Notes under the pieces: generated by a model
The model's input: only the letters and a program-made list of their open reading frames with translations
What the model was told of the DNA's origin: nothing
Database searches by the model: none
In this document: positions 1 to 9,281 of the stretch, piece by piece
Numbering within the stretch: the stretch's first letter is position 1
Layout of the letters: each line of letters opens with the position of its first letter
Position numbers and translations under genes: made by a program
DNA from: Manduca sexta
Lineage: Eukaryota > Arthropoda > Insecta > Lepidoptera > Sphingidae
Direction of reading: 5' to 3'
NCBI RefSeq assembly: GCF_014839805.1
Contig: NC_051142.1
Span: 2,728,001 to 2,792,000, forward strand
DNA: 64,000 nucleotides

Positions 1-129
1 ATGGTATTTTTCCTCCTAAGTACGTATATCATACAAATCGTTTTGGTAATGCAATGAGAAAACTTATTTAAAATCATATTACAGGGAACAAATTGATTTC
101 ATATTATGTGAGGATAAAAATGAAAAATG

Positions 130-184
130 TATCAAATGAAACTACATATTTCATATTTTTATCAGTCACGTATTTACACGACAG
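130..184 (+). promoter_or_regulatory. G1 promoter and tiny noncoding first exon
   Basis: An initiator TCAGT lies at 162-166, and a donor-like CAG|GTAGGA follows at 184/185, giving a noncoding first exon of only about 21 nt. The same block recurs before G2, where a good TATA box stands 30 bp upstream. Here the matching position reads ATCAAAT (about 132-138), so the TATA box is degenerate. The call rests on alignment with the G2 upstream region and on spacing. Confidence 0.45.
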
Positions 185-467
185 GTAGGAAGTTCGTTTT
201 TTGCAAAACGTCGGGCTATTATAATTTGAATTTCATATTAATTTGTGTAGATATTTGATCACAAGCCTATATTAAGACCGGACAAAGAATTACGACAAGA
301 TTTAGCAAATTAAGTCTTTGAATTACTTAAAACACGCCTGGCTATTATTTCTAATTAAGGAAATTGCAATGGCTGGCGGCCATTGGTCATTGACATGGAC
401 AATAATCAAAGCGCACAGCGAGTGACTTATGTGTTTAATAAAATTTAAATATTATTTTAGATTCACA

Positions 468-1060
468 ATGAAGAGGATCCATCTGGTAGTTCTTTTACTA
501 ATTTGGTACTTTTCGTTATATAACGCGGTACCGACACCCAACCCTAAACCACAGACAAATTTAAAGGGATGTGCGTTGCCAATGAATTGTATCTTTAATT
601 TGGGTGGAAGTAGTAACAAGTAAGGTTTTAATTTATTTAAATCTTATGCTACTACTACTTATTAAACTATAAATATTTCTAAATGAGTATTTAAAATAAA
701 TGCGAAATGACTAGTGGTGACAGGTGAGGCTTTAATTCATTTAAATCTAATGCTAATTACTATTAATTAAAGTTTATACAAATATTACTAATTAGTACAT
801 AAGATAAATGCGATGTGACTTTACTCAAACGATTTCTCTTTAGTGCGTAAACTCAAAAACCGCAGAATTGGATGAAATGCGAATTGCTCTAAAACTGTGG
901 CGTGGCTAAATTTTTATTTTACGTATAAAATTTTTCTCGTATTATATTTTTTTGTTACAGTCATAACGACCGAATGACAACCAAAAAGAGATCCGACGAA
1001 GTGATCGTGACTGCTCCGAGCAGGAGCAGAACGCGCCCCGGCGAGAAAGAAAGATACTGA
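468..1060 (+). CDS. G1: small secreted peptide, two exons
   Basis: Unrecognised secreted peptide of 83 aa. Coding exons are 468-619 and 961-1060, joined in phase 2 (donor AA|GTAAGG, acceptor TTACAG). The ATG at 468 follows an acceptor (TATTTTAG) at 460. Residues 1-20 are a clear signal peptide: MKR, a long Leu/Val/Ile run, then LYNA before the likely cut. The mature part begins with Pro/Asn-rich sequence and carries two Cys as C-x6-C (GCALPMNC) followed by IFNLGG. The tail is basic and ends RPGEKERY. G2 has the same exon layout, phase, signal peptide, Cys pair and TTKK motif just after the splice, which makes the joined model convincing. A poly(A) signal AATAAA lies near 1155. An immune or reproductive peptide is possible, but nothing in the sequence proves it. 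Confidence 0.75.
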
Positions 1061-1737
1061 TTCCTAATGAATACTGCGAGGGCTACTTTTATTGTTTTTT
1101 TTTTGTCTTTAACTTAAAGGTGTGAACTATAACCTATATAAAATTAAATAGTAAAAATAAAACTGACTATATTTTATATGGTCCACTGCTGGACATGGGC
1201 CTTCCCCAAAGTTATCGAATATGCGTTACATGACATATATAACACTCATAGAAGATCGCGCACAGCGACTTTTTCAGGGTTTTTGTTACGCGTTTTGTAA
1301 TCCCACATTTGTATCATTACTATCGCGCTAATTGCGTTGGTAAACGCGACTTGCAACTGTGGTCTTTATACTGATTCCTATATCGAAGTTGCGTTACGAC
1401 AGTTATCGTTAATCAAGCGCGATAAAAACATAAAATATTTTTTAACCCGATTCGGGATTCGAAGCCAGTACCTCAGCGCGATAATCGTATTTGTACCGCG
1501 GAAGCATTAAAACTACGCCATCGAGGCAGTTGATTATGTAGGTACTGCCTACCTAATGAGAATTAGCGCCTGGAGCATTCCTTCTGTGCGCGTTATGAGG
1601 TGGGACCACACGCTTGAACATGAAATAAAATACATTATAAAAATAATATAAACTTTGATTGATTCATATGCAAAAAAATTTTTTTTCAATAATACTGGGA
1701 ACCAATTGATTAACTTAATGTAATTTGAAGCTTCAAG
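1061..1737. other. G1-G2 spacer
   Basis: Contains the G1 3' UTR and a fragment of a tRNA-derived SINE-like repeat on the minus strand at about 1443-1540 (box-B-like GGCTTCGAATCCC). No coding potential is seen. Confidence 0.4.
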
Positions 1738-1791
1738 TATAAAATGAAACTGTATAATAATTTCATCAGTCGCGAATAATTTATTCGACAG
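1738..1791 (+). promoter_or_regulatory. G2 core promoter and noncoding first exon
   Basis: TATAAAA at 1738-1744 is followed, with 30 bp from its first T to the initiator A, by TCAGT at 1766-1770. This is the standard spacing of an arthropod core promoter. The transcript would start near 1768, and a 24-nt noncoding exon ends at 1791 in CAG|GTAGGA. The ATG lies in the next exon, after an acceptor at 2061. Confidence 0.6.
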
Positions 1792-2068
1792 GTAGGAACT
1801 TAGTTTTTTGCGACACGTCGGCTTGCAGTTTTCTTATTGTTTTTATATAAATTCTGTAGATATTTGATCAAAAACCTATATTATAAACCGTGTAAAGAAT
1901 TGCGACAAGCTTTAGCAAATTTGCCTTTTCATTACCAAAAATGCCTGGCTACTAATTTTGATTCAGGAATGTGCAATGGCAGTTTTTAATCCCTAAGAAA
2001 GACCATAATAAGAGCAGCAAGTGACTGATGTTTTTATTTAATTTAAATGTTATTATTTCAGATTCACA

Positions 2069-2657
2069 ATGAAGGGGCTTAATTTGATATTTTTATTACT
2101 AATTTGCTGCTTTTCGTTATATAACGCAGCACCATTGGTCGGCCGCAAATCGATTTTGCTTGATAGTTTAAAGAGATGTTCGATATCGTTGAATTGTATC
2201 ATTAATGTCGGCGGAAATGTTAACAGGTGAAGTCTTATTTCTTTTTATTATGCTACTACTTAGATTAGTATTATAAACGCGAAATGTGTGAAGATTTAAA
2301 AGAACCCGTCGTAGTAGCTCACGTAAATGTGCTGTGTTTCGGGATTTGGCTGTGTATATGCGATTTCGAACAGGCCGTCGTAATGGCGTCGTCTGGGCCA
2401 CATTGCTCATACCATGGTGTAATACTGCAGATCCCAGGTTTTTATAAATGCCGAGCCTGCATAAAAAACTGCAGCACGGATTTGGGCGAAATGCCTGTTA
2501 CCGAGAAAACTATGGGTAAACGGACTAAGAATTTAATATTTTACTCTTAAGATCTTGCCCTATTCTTTTTTTCTATTACAGTGATGACGATACAGAAACG
2601 ACAACCAAAAAGATAACCGAGAAGCCGACCACCAGTACCCCAAGCAAAACTATGTAG
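2069..2657 (+). CDS. G2: small secreted peptide, two exons
   Basis: Unrecognised secreted peptide of 77 aa, tandem paralogue of G1. Coding exons are 2069-2226 and 2582-2657, joined in phase 2 (CAG|GTGAAG to TTACAG). Residues 1-20 form a signal peptide (MKG, hydrophobic run, SLYNA) almost identical to that of G1. The mature region carries the C-x6-C pair (RCSISLNC) followed by IINVGG, then an acidic patch (DDD). A Thr-rich tail (TTTKKITEKPTTSTPSK) resembles O-glycosylated linkers. The upstream region is shared with G1 over about 400 bp, which supports tandem duplication. The intron contains a decayed copy of an interspersed repeat (about 2290-2480), and open frames there are repeat-derived. 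Poly(A) signal at about 2782. Function unknown. Confidence 0.75.
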
Positions 2658-2825
2658 TATACAAGTAAATTAGCTCTGGAACAGATTTTTTAAAATTATT
2701 GAGCGATATATGTATTTTTCGTTTCATACTTAAATGAAATTATGAGATATGATAATTATATTGTGGACCTTACACGAAAGTAATAAATGATTATAAAAAT
2801 AAAATACCCTCCCTATCCTATATTT

Positions 2826-3020
2826 CATATTATCCCACTGCTGGGCATGGACCTCTAATACTGAGAGGATATTTTTTTTCCAGTGTTCTATCTGTGTGTG
2901 TAATAAGATTCGCTGAAAAGTGTGTTGTGCGTGAATGTGGCGGATGGCCAGCGAGGAGTTTGCCTCGCTATTTCATATGCTGAGCGGAATTAGGCCTTAG
3001 TCCACCACACTAGGCTAGTG
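2826..3020 (-). repeat. SINE family S1, diverged 3' part
   Basis: The text matches the 3' half of the tRNA-derived SINE seen in full at 39634-39960: CCCACTGCTGGGCATGG at one end and TTAGGCCTTAGTCCACCAC at the other. The tRNA-like head is missing here. Confidence 0.5.
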
Positions 3021-3239
3021 CTTGGCATATTTTACCTTCGAAATTATCATGGCAAATTCTTATAAGGGTATTAAACTCGTGTGCGAACTGCGTCGCGTAT
3101 TCACTTTAACGCGAAGAGCCGAACGACGAACGAATTCGCAATATTGTACAGTTCGCGCATTTCGCGGGCTTCCATGCCGTAAATGTGGAGGAGGTCTTAG
3201 ACAAATACATGTTAAAAATAATTCCTTAAACCTTAGTTG

Positions 3240-3392
3240 GTTCGGTAGTCTTGTTATCCTACTAATATTATTAATGCGAAAGTTTGTGAGGGTGGATGTA
3301 TGGATGTATGTTTGTTCCTCTTTCACGAAAAATAATTATCCCGGTAAACTCATTCACGCGGGGGAAGCCGCGAGCAAAAGCTAGTCTTTATA
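3240..3392 (+). repeat. Interspersed repeat ending CTAG (Helitron-like 3' end)
   Basis: It carries the text 'TGCGAAAGTTTGTGAGGGTGG' shortened here to its core, then TTCACGCGGGGGAAGCCG and AGCAAAAGCTAGT. This terminal segment resembles lepidopteran Helitron 3' ends (CTAG followed by T). An inverse copy lies at about 17200-17330. Open frames here are incidental. Confidence 0.4.
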
Positions 3393-3423
3393 TAATTATA
3401 ACAGTATCTCAATAGAAAACTTA

Positions 3424-3785
3424 ATAGGGTACCGGACTCATTTTTGTTCTTTACTATTATCAAATATTTACATAATATAAATTATAACACAGAAGGAATT
3501 ATTAAAATCCGGTAAAAAATCAACAAGTTATAAGTCTTTGAATTTCGGTGGAAGGGGTAATTAACAAGAAACAGAAAAGAGACGAAATATCCACATGTGA
3601 CGTCATCGGGAATTACGACGCGTGCGAAAAAAAGAGATGAAGCGATATCCCCACATCGCGCCCACTTCTGCACGTTACAATTATTTTAAATATGAATTAC
3701 TCGCTCATTTTTTAACCAATTGTTATGCAGTTTTCGCAGGAGTGCTTCTTTTTCGTATTATTAACCATTACATATAGAATAATGT
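3424..3785. repeat. Interspersed repeat R3, copy 1
   Basis: About 360 bp that recurs in inverted orientation at 60830-61186, including the shared core ACCGGACTCATTTTTGTTC and TCAACAAGTTATAA. No coding potential and no clear terminal repeats are seen; a MITE or SINE is possible. Confidence 0.6.
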
Positions 3786-4059
3786 ACAAAATCAAGCATA
3801 GGCCGGTCCCCTATTGATGTCAATGCATCAATTAACTTTTTTGTATGGATTTCCAAATTCATAAATAATTTCGTAAAAGCGTTTTTTGGATAAGTGTTGA
3901 GATGAACTGTCCTAGTCCTATCTAAAAAAGAACCTGGTATATTTCATTTTTAAACCCTAATAAATTCAGTCTTGATGTACGTTTAGATTTTTTTTAATTG
4001 TAAGATTTGCTTGAAAACATGATTATAATTAAAAAAATATATGAAGGAATGAATCTCAA

Positions 4060-4410
4060 CGGAGCCAATCTCAACGGAGATCAGCCAGGTAAGTAGGATA
4101 TATTATAGTGCACAAGTGTGTACGCAATACACAGGTGCACTCTTTGTTCTTTCACTCTCATAGTTCGGTGAGACGGCAATCCAACATGACCGGAGAGAGA
4201 TCAGGCGCAGGACCAACGGCTTTACGTGTTTCCGAGGCACGGGGGTATCACACCACCAACTTTCTGACTCCGAACTGTAACTGAGTAATTTTTAAGATGG
4301 AAAACCCAGTCACGATTATTTTGGCCCGCCCCGGAATTCGAACCCAGGACCTCAGCGCGGTAGTCGTACTTGTACCGTGTACAGTAACAACTACGCTATT
4401 GAGGCAATCA
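4060..4410 (-). repeat. SINE-like family S2 (tRNA-derived head)
   Basis: On the minus strand this reads from a tRNA-like head (GCCTCAATAGCGTAGTTG) to a good box B (GGGTTCGAATTCC), then a body containing AAAAATTACTCAGT. Related copies are at 34990-35232, 45262-45482, 53560-53785 and 58560-58700. Confidence 0.5.
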
Positions 4411-4665
4411 AAAAAAATATATACTCAGTAATACTCCTAGGTATCACAAATAAAATTTAAATAGTTATAATGGTATGACGAAAAATAAAGCCCAATAAAG
4501 TAAATTTAAACATCAGTGTGATTTTATGCCGTTGAAAATTGAATTACGTCATGATGGCGTTTGTTTGTGCATTAAAATTATTAATATCGGCTTTATGTAT
4601 GCTCGCCATATAACAACAGTATATTTTTCGTAATGAATTAATTTGATAGTTTAGTTACAACATTT

Positions 4666-4695
4666 AATACTATCTCAGATATCTGAGATAGTATT
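4666..4695. repeat. Perfect 30-bp palindrome
   Basis: Two 15-bp arms with no spacer, centred on CAGATATCTG. It lies in an otherwise featureless spacer. Confidence 0.85.
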
Positions 4696-4706
4696 ATTTA
4701 GAAAAG

Positions 4707-4800
4707 ATCAAGGGTCCTATTCCGTCTACGGGGGCATATCCGTCTTTTTGCGATGATGGCCGTTCTAATCGATGTACAATTTTAATAGCCTTATAGGTAA
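4707..4800. repeat. Interspersed repeat fragment shared with 10889-10985
   Basis: Shares CCTATTCCGTCTACG, a GTCTTTTTGC run and CGTTCTAATCGA with the copy inside an intron of gene A. Class unknown. Confidence 0.45.
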
Positions 4801-5422
4801 ATGGATGATTTTTTTGACTCTCTTGCTATACGGCTATTGAAGTGAATATACTGTGAACAATGGACGAAAATAAATATCCAATATTATAGTTCTTAGTACT
4901 TATATGCATCATAAAGAACCTAGTTATTTTAGTTTTTGTGAGTGACCTACGGAACTATAAAATTATTCGCTGTACTAATAACTGGAAACGCGACAAGGTT
5001 TTCTATATGTTAAAGAAAATTGATTGTATGTTATTCGAAGCATTATGCATGAATCAATTTAAAATGTAATACTTTCTTTTAATGTTTTACTTTGATTCAA
5101 GAAGTTGATACGTACACTCGTGTCAATTAGAAGGTAATTTTGTAATTTTTTTTTATTTAATACTTCGGCCAGCAATGGCCAGCGATAGGTTACGATAAAT
5201 AATTTATAAAAAAACATTATGTTATAAAGATGCTATTATTTTACGTTAATATATTTCATTTAGTTTTACGCCATTTTACAAAAAAGACTTTTTTGCTTAA
5301 TTTTTTTTAAGCATCTATGTATTGTAAAATAAAGATCGGTTACGTGTCAATAATTCTTGTAGTAACTTAGAGCCTTCTAAGTAAATACTGATTAAAAACT
5401 AGCTAGAATTCGACCTGTCTTC
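4801..5422. other. Gene-free AT-rich spacer
   Basis: I see no coding, RNA or recognisable repeat feature in this stretch. Confidence 0.4.
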
Positions 5423-5766
5423 CAGTGGCGAAAGGTGAAGTTTTTCGAAAGGAAACCCGACACAACATAATATACAGTCTTACTTATAAAAAATTCTCAA
5501 AGCTACGCTTAGTTAAAACACAAATTTACTCGATCAGCTGTGAGTCAAAACCCGCCATCTTGCCTCTAAATTAGGTTTAAACTAGGAACCGGTGATGTTT
5601 TGACAGCTATTTAAGCAATTCATAACCACCTCTTAACGCTAAAACAAGTTTATAAGTAAAACTGATAGTTACTAGCATAAATACGGTTTGCAATAATTAG
5701 AATCTACATAAGTTCTAAATAAAAGGAAACCCGCAGGAATCAGTTCTCAAGGACTCTACGCCACTG
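5423..5766. mobile_element. hAT-type MITE, family CAGTGGCGAAGG
   Basis: Starts CAGTGGCGAAAGGTG and ends TACGCCACTG, the terminal inverted repeats of a family seen in several other places in the window. The internal piece at about 5480-5650 also occurs inverted at 59510-59720. A target-site duplication is not visible here. Confidence 0.65.
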
Positions 5767-5981
5767 TCTACCGAGTTAATTTGTGTAATCCGTAAATACT
5801 TTTAGTGTTGGTTGCTGTTCAAACAGGCCGTCATAGTTCTGTCGACTGGCGAGAGATCTCTAGTCAAACGATACTCTATGTGGTCGCCGAACTATTTATC
5901 AAGTTTATTGGAGTCATTACCGTTGTCCGAATAAAATAATCTCATAGTTAGTTGAATTTCTGTTTTTTTTTTCAGATAACA

Positions 5982-6919
5982 ATGAAGCTACTGTATTTCA
6001 TCTTTTTGTTACTAACCCTAAGTTTGGTTGTTGAGGTGAATTCGTTTCTGCCGTTTACAAAGCCTGATCTCAGCCAGTTGAAGCAATTTTTTTTTACTAA
6101 TACCCCGGGAAACAGTACCAGGTGAGATGGACAGTTTCTTAAACATATAGCATACTAACATATATGTACAGTCAGCCACAAAAGTAGTTAAACAAATCCA
6201 AAATTTCAAATCGCTTTATACCTTTGTGTCGATATTAACATTACTTTTTTCCCTAAAATAAACATTAAAACATTTTAGGTAAGAAAAAAGGATATTTCGA
6301 ATAAAGTCAAGCGATATGAAGTTTTAAATTTGTTCAGCTACTTTTGTTACTGACTGTACATCTATATAAAACAAAAAGCTATAACAGAAGGGTAGCTTAT
6401 CCTTGAACACTAAGGTTCATATTATATTTCCTATTTTGACTGCCTCGGATATCCGTGGTGTAGTTACCCTGCCTACGTGGTTTATTTCCTTGCCGAGGTT
6501 TCGGGATCCATTCCTTAGACTATCCCGCCCTTACACCCGTTACTGAAACTTCTATAGTCAGGGACGCCAGCACGTTGCTCGTATGAAATCGAGCGGGGAA
6601 ACTCGATCTCGATGCTTGGATAGGGTTAAACTAAAACACACACACACACACACATACACACACCATCACGCATTTATCCCCGAAGGGGTATGCAGAGGTG
6701 CAACCAGGGCACCCATTTTTCGCCGAGTGTGTTCCGTCCTATGATGTTAATGGGTTATTATACATTTATACAGTACGAACATTCGTAAACTAAAGATACT
6801 TTAATTTTATATAGTTCAGTAATAGACTATTATTATATGTTTTTGGTCTAGAAAGATTTGGAAATGTAAGTAACGTGAAATAATGTGATATTTTTTTCAG
6901 TAATGCAACAGTTGCCTAG
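5982..6919 (+). CDS. G3: short secreted peptide, diverged G1/G2 paralogue
   Basis: Predicted secreted peptide of 52 aa. Coding exons are 5982-6121 and 6901-6919, joined in phase 2 (CAG|GTGAGA to TTTCAG). The ATG follows an acceptor (TTTTTCAG) at 5975. Residues 1-21 are a signal peptide (MKLLYFIFLLL...). The mature part of about 31 residues has no Cys; the aligned C-x6-C block of G1 and G2 is replaced by a Phe run. Two N-glycosylation sequons (NST, NAT) are created near the C terminus, the second across and after the splice. The second exon codes for only six residues. Gene structure, intron phase and the SN/NS motif at the junction tie it to G1 and G2. The poly(A) signal AATAAA near 6949 directly follows the stop. 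It may be functional but diverged, or decaying. Confidence 0.6.
6433..6730 (+). repeat. Degenerate S2 SINE-like repeat in the G3 intron
   Basis: Begins TGCCTCGGATATCCGTGGTG and resembles the S2 head in forward orientation, followed by a CA dinucleotide run (about 6638-6662) and GCATTTATCCCCGAAGGG. It lies inside the G3 intron. Confidence 0.4.
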
Positions 6920-6979
6920 CAGTGCAGCGGTTTCGCAAATGTTTGGGTTAATAAAAAATTAAATCCTTTGTAGTTTTTT

Positions 6980-7090
6980 TATTTCTTTGAAAGACGAGAG
7001 CTTGCCGTTTGCCTAATAGTAAGCAATACGACCGCCCATAAACAATAGAAACACCATCCAAAACCTTGAAATGCATTAAGTAAATTAATT
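6980..7090 (-). repeat. Interspersed repeat R2, fragment
   Basis: Shares the text GACGAGACGAGCTTGCC-like sequence, TAAGCAATACGACCGCCCAT and 'AACACCATCC' with the copy at 44405-44590. This is one end of the R2 repeat. Confidence 0.5.
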
Positions 7091-7261
7091 TAAAAATACT
7101 CTACATGTTTGAACTAAGAATTCAAAATGCATTGTCACGATTCCACATTTATAGAAGTAACTCGGTGTAGATCAAAGCGTTGCATTGTTATTGTAGTAAT
7201 TAAATGTAGATCTTCTAAAACATTGTTGAATTGCTCGTCTATCTTTATGCCTAATTTTTTA

Positions 7262-7575
7262 ATAATTTTAGGCAGCCTGCAGACCTAGTTGCTTGTGGAA
7301 CGAACTACCGAATGTCTGCAGGTTCAAAAACCCAATGGCAAACAAATCTGATTTTTCTAAAATTATGTGTGTATTCTTTATGAATTACCGCTTGCTTTAA
7401 CGGTCAAGGAAAACATCGTGAGGAAACCTGCACACCTGAGAAGTTCTATATAGGAATTTTGAGGATGTGTCAAAACTACATCCACACTAGGCTAGCGTGG
7501 TGGACTAAGACCTAATCCCTTTTAATAGTAGTGGAAGCCCGTGCCCAGCAGTAAGACAGTATAATGTAATACATG
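7262..7575 (+). repeat. SINE family S1 (tRNA-derived), copy
   Basis: The head carries a worn box A (GACCTAGTTGC) and box B (GGTTCAAAAACC). The body AACATCGTGAGGAAACCTGC and the 3' text CCCGTGCCCAGCAGTAAGAC match the fuller copies at 39634 and 46922. Confidence 0.65.
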
Positions 7576-7599
7576 ATATTGTTATATTATGATAACGCC

Positions 7600-8017
7600 A
7601 ATAATTAATGCAATGTGGTTCAATGTGGTTAATTAGCTTTGGTAATGCGGTTTAGAACACATCCAACGAGAAAATTATAATTGTCCTAGTAACAACGATC
7701 CGGTTAGAGAAATTAAGGCAAAAGTAGTTACCTATAATTATAGGCTTTTATCTACCTTTCAATGTATGCATACATGTATGTAAGTTCGATTCAAATTTTG
7801 TGAATTTTGAAGCATTTATCCTTAAATTATTAAAATGAAATTTACTCTTTCAAAAATATCAAATTGGTTCAGCGTCAACAATTTATAATAGTAAAAAATT
7901 AATATGTATCAAATTCGTCAAACCTAGTGTTAAAAAGTTAACGGTAATATTTTTATAAATGGTAGCGCGATGTATCTTGTAGATCTACACAAATTTTTTG
8001 GGTATCACTTTGGACTC
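7600..8017. other. Gene-free spacer
   Basis: AT-rich sequence; nothing recognised. Confidence 0.4.
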
Positions 8018-8184
8018 TAGTAGCGAAGGGCCCTTATAACCAGATTCCTGCCTGTTTCCTTTTATGTAGCATTTATATAGAATCTAATTACCATAAGAAC
8101 GGTTCGGAGATCGGAATTTTATGCATATTATTACCTATATGTTGCACTCGATTTCCTTCTGGAACATTTAACCTTTCGCCACTG
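8018..8184. mobile_element. hAT-type MITE with near-perfect 8-bp TSD
   Basis: Terminal inverted repeats TAGTAGCGAAGG and CCTTTCGCCACTG. Flanks TTGGACTC (8010-8017) and TTGGATTC (8185-8192) match at 7 of 8 bases, as expected for hAT insertion. Confidence 0.7.
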
Positions 8185-8249
8185 TTGGATTCTAAATTCC
8201 TCATTTATCTGTCCTAGCTTAAAAGCAGAACGCCGCAGTTTTTGCAGTC

Positions 8250-8747
8250 AGGAGTATTTGCCAATTGACTGACATTAAGACAGCTAGATTGGCCCCTATT
8301 GCATACTATCATAGTTTAACAAGTTATGGAATTTCCTACGGGGTGGTGCTGCTGACATGAATACCATCTTTGTTCTCCAAAAGCAAGCAATGAGATTTAT
8401 TTTTTGGTAACTCTTAGCTGTTTCGAAAGAGAAAAATTTAAAGTAATAAATAAAATGATAGTAGCATCGCAATTCATATTTGCAAATTTAATATATATCC
8501 ATAAATATATAGAAAGAATCCCAAAAAGCGGTATCTACAGTTTAAATAGTAAAAATAATAATGATCTAGTTACAAAACTAGGTTCCAAAAGATCAGTAAA
8601 TCTTATAAAAGTTACTTTAATACCAAAATTCCTACAAATCAAGTCTTTAATATGGGTAAATTCCAAGCAACTATTAAGCGAAAGTTGTGTAATAAAGCTT
8701 ATTACAAGATCTCAGAATACCTAGAGGATAGACCTGCTTGGGATTAA
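8250..8747 (+). pseudogene. Non-LTR retrotransposon (LINE) reverse-transcriptase C-terminus, decayed
   Basis: Frames across this stretch show a broken LINE C-terminal region. The order is a SYGI motif, FVLQKQAMRFIF, a segment with NLIYIHKYIE and NSKNNNDLVT, and finally a tail with KRKLCNKAYYKISEYL ending EDRPAWD and a stop near 8747. These pieces match, in order, the region after the catalytic domain of insect CR1/Jockey-type LINEs (known family pattern). Several frameshifts and stops separate them. The long open frame at 8404-8724 is part of this relic and not a cellular gene. Confidence 0.8.
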
Positions 8748-9031
8748 GTTCTTTCGTGTAATTTTTTTGGAAACATCTCATGCGATTCAGTATTTTTTAT
8801 TTTTAAGAATATAATGAATTGTTCGCGGTTTAAGTATGACATATTCTTTAACTGCCTGTGCCTACAGCGGCGTTGTATGATGGGTCGGGTATTCTCCTGC
8901 GACATGGTTGAGGAGGCCAATGCGTTATACTCATGAACGGATGCTGCTTGTGTGGGTTGGTTACGCTTAATATATCCAAGTACCAATAATATTAATAGTA
9001 CATTGGAAAATTGCATATCATAAAATTTCAT
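8744..9031 (-). CDS. Candidate small secreted peptide (single exon seen)
   Basis: Open frame of 95 codons from an ATG at 9031 to TAA at 8744. The N-terminus looks like a signal peptide (MKFYDMQFSNVLLILLVLGY) with a possible cut after TQA. The rest is polar and basic (RRCRHRQLK) with a single Cys, and the C-terminal third is Lys-rich. An acceptor-like CCTCTCAG stands five bases before the ATG, as in the neighbouring secreted-protein genes. It lies between a LINE relic and the poly(A) end of gene A. No paralogue was found in the window and I do not recognise it. It could be chance, since AT-rich sequence makes hydrophobic N-termini easily. Confidence 0.35.
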   Translation of the reverse strand: MKFYDMQFSNVLLILLVLGYIKRNQPTQAASVHEYNALASSTMSQENTRPIIQRRCRHRQLKNMSYLNREQFIIFLKIKNTESHEMFPKKLHERT

Positions 9032-9270
9032 GATTCCTGAGAGGATTGTGGCCACACTCTAATCTATGCTCCCAAATAAATAGTAACAAAATGGGTACTA
9101 TCTTCATTAGCTGTTTAATATATATGTCAAATAAAATTTACTTTAAACTGAAGACCTTCAATCTCACAGTATTGTAGTGTTTCTTGGTAGTTAGTAGTAA
9201 GAACGATTATATTTGCTTCTTTTACGGAGTTTTTACAGGGGGTAATTGTCAAACAACTTATATTTTTAAA

Positions 9271-9276
9271 TCATTT
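9271..9276 (-). terminator. Poly(A) signal of gene A
   Basis: AATAAA on the minus strand, five bases after the stop codon of gene A. Confidence 0.6.
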
Positions 9277-9281
9277 ATTTC

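Noticed and set aside
3022..3384. 120-codon plus frame, the longest on this side
   Set aside because: It spans a SINE end and a Helitron-like repeat end and has no conserved motif.
8404..8724. 106-codon plus-strand open frame
   Set aside because: Its text matches the tail of LINE reverse transcriptases and it is flanked by further broken pieces of the same element.
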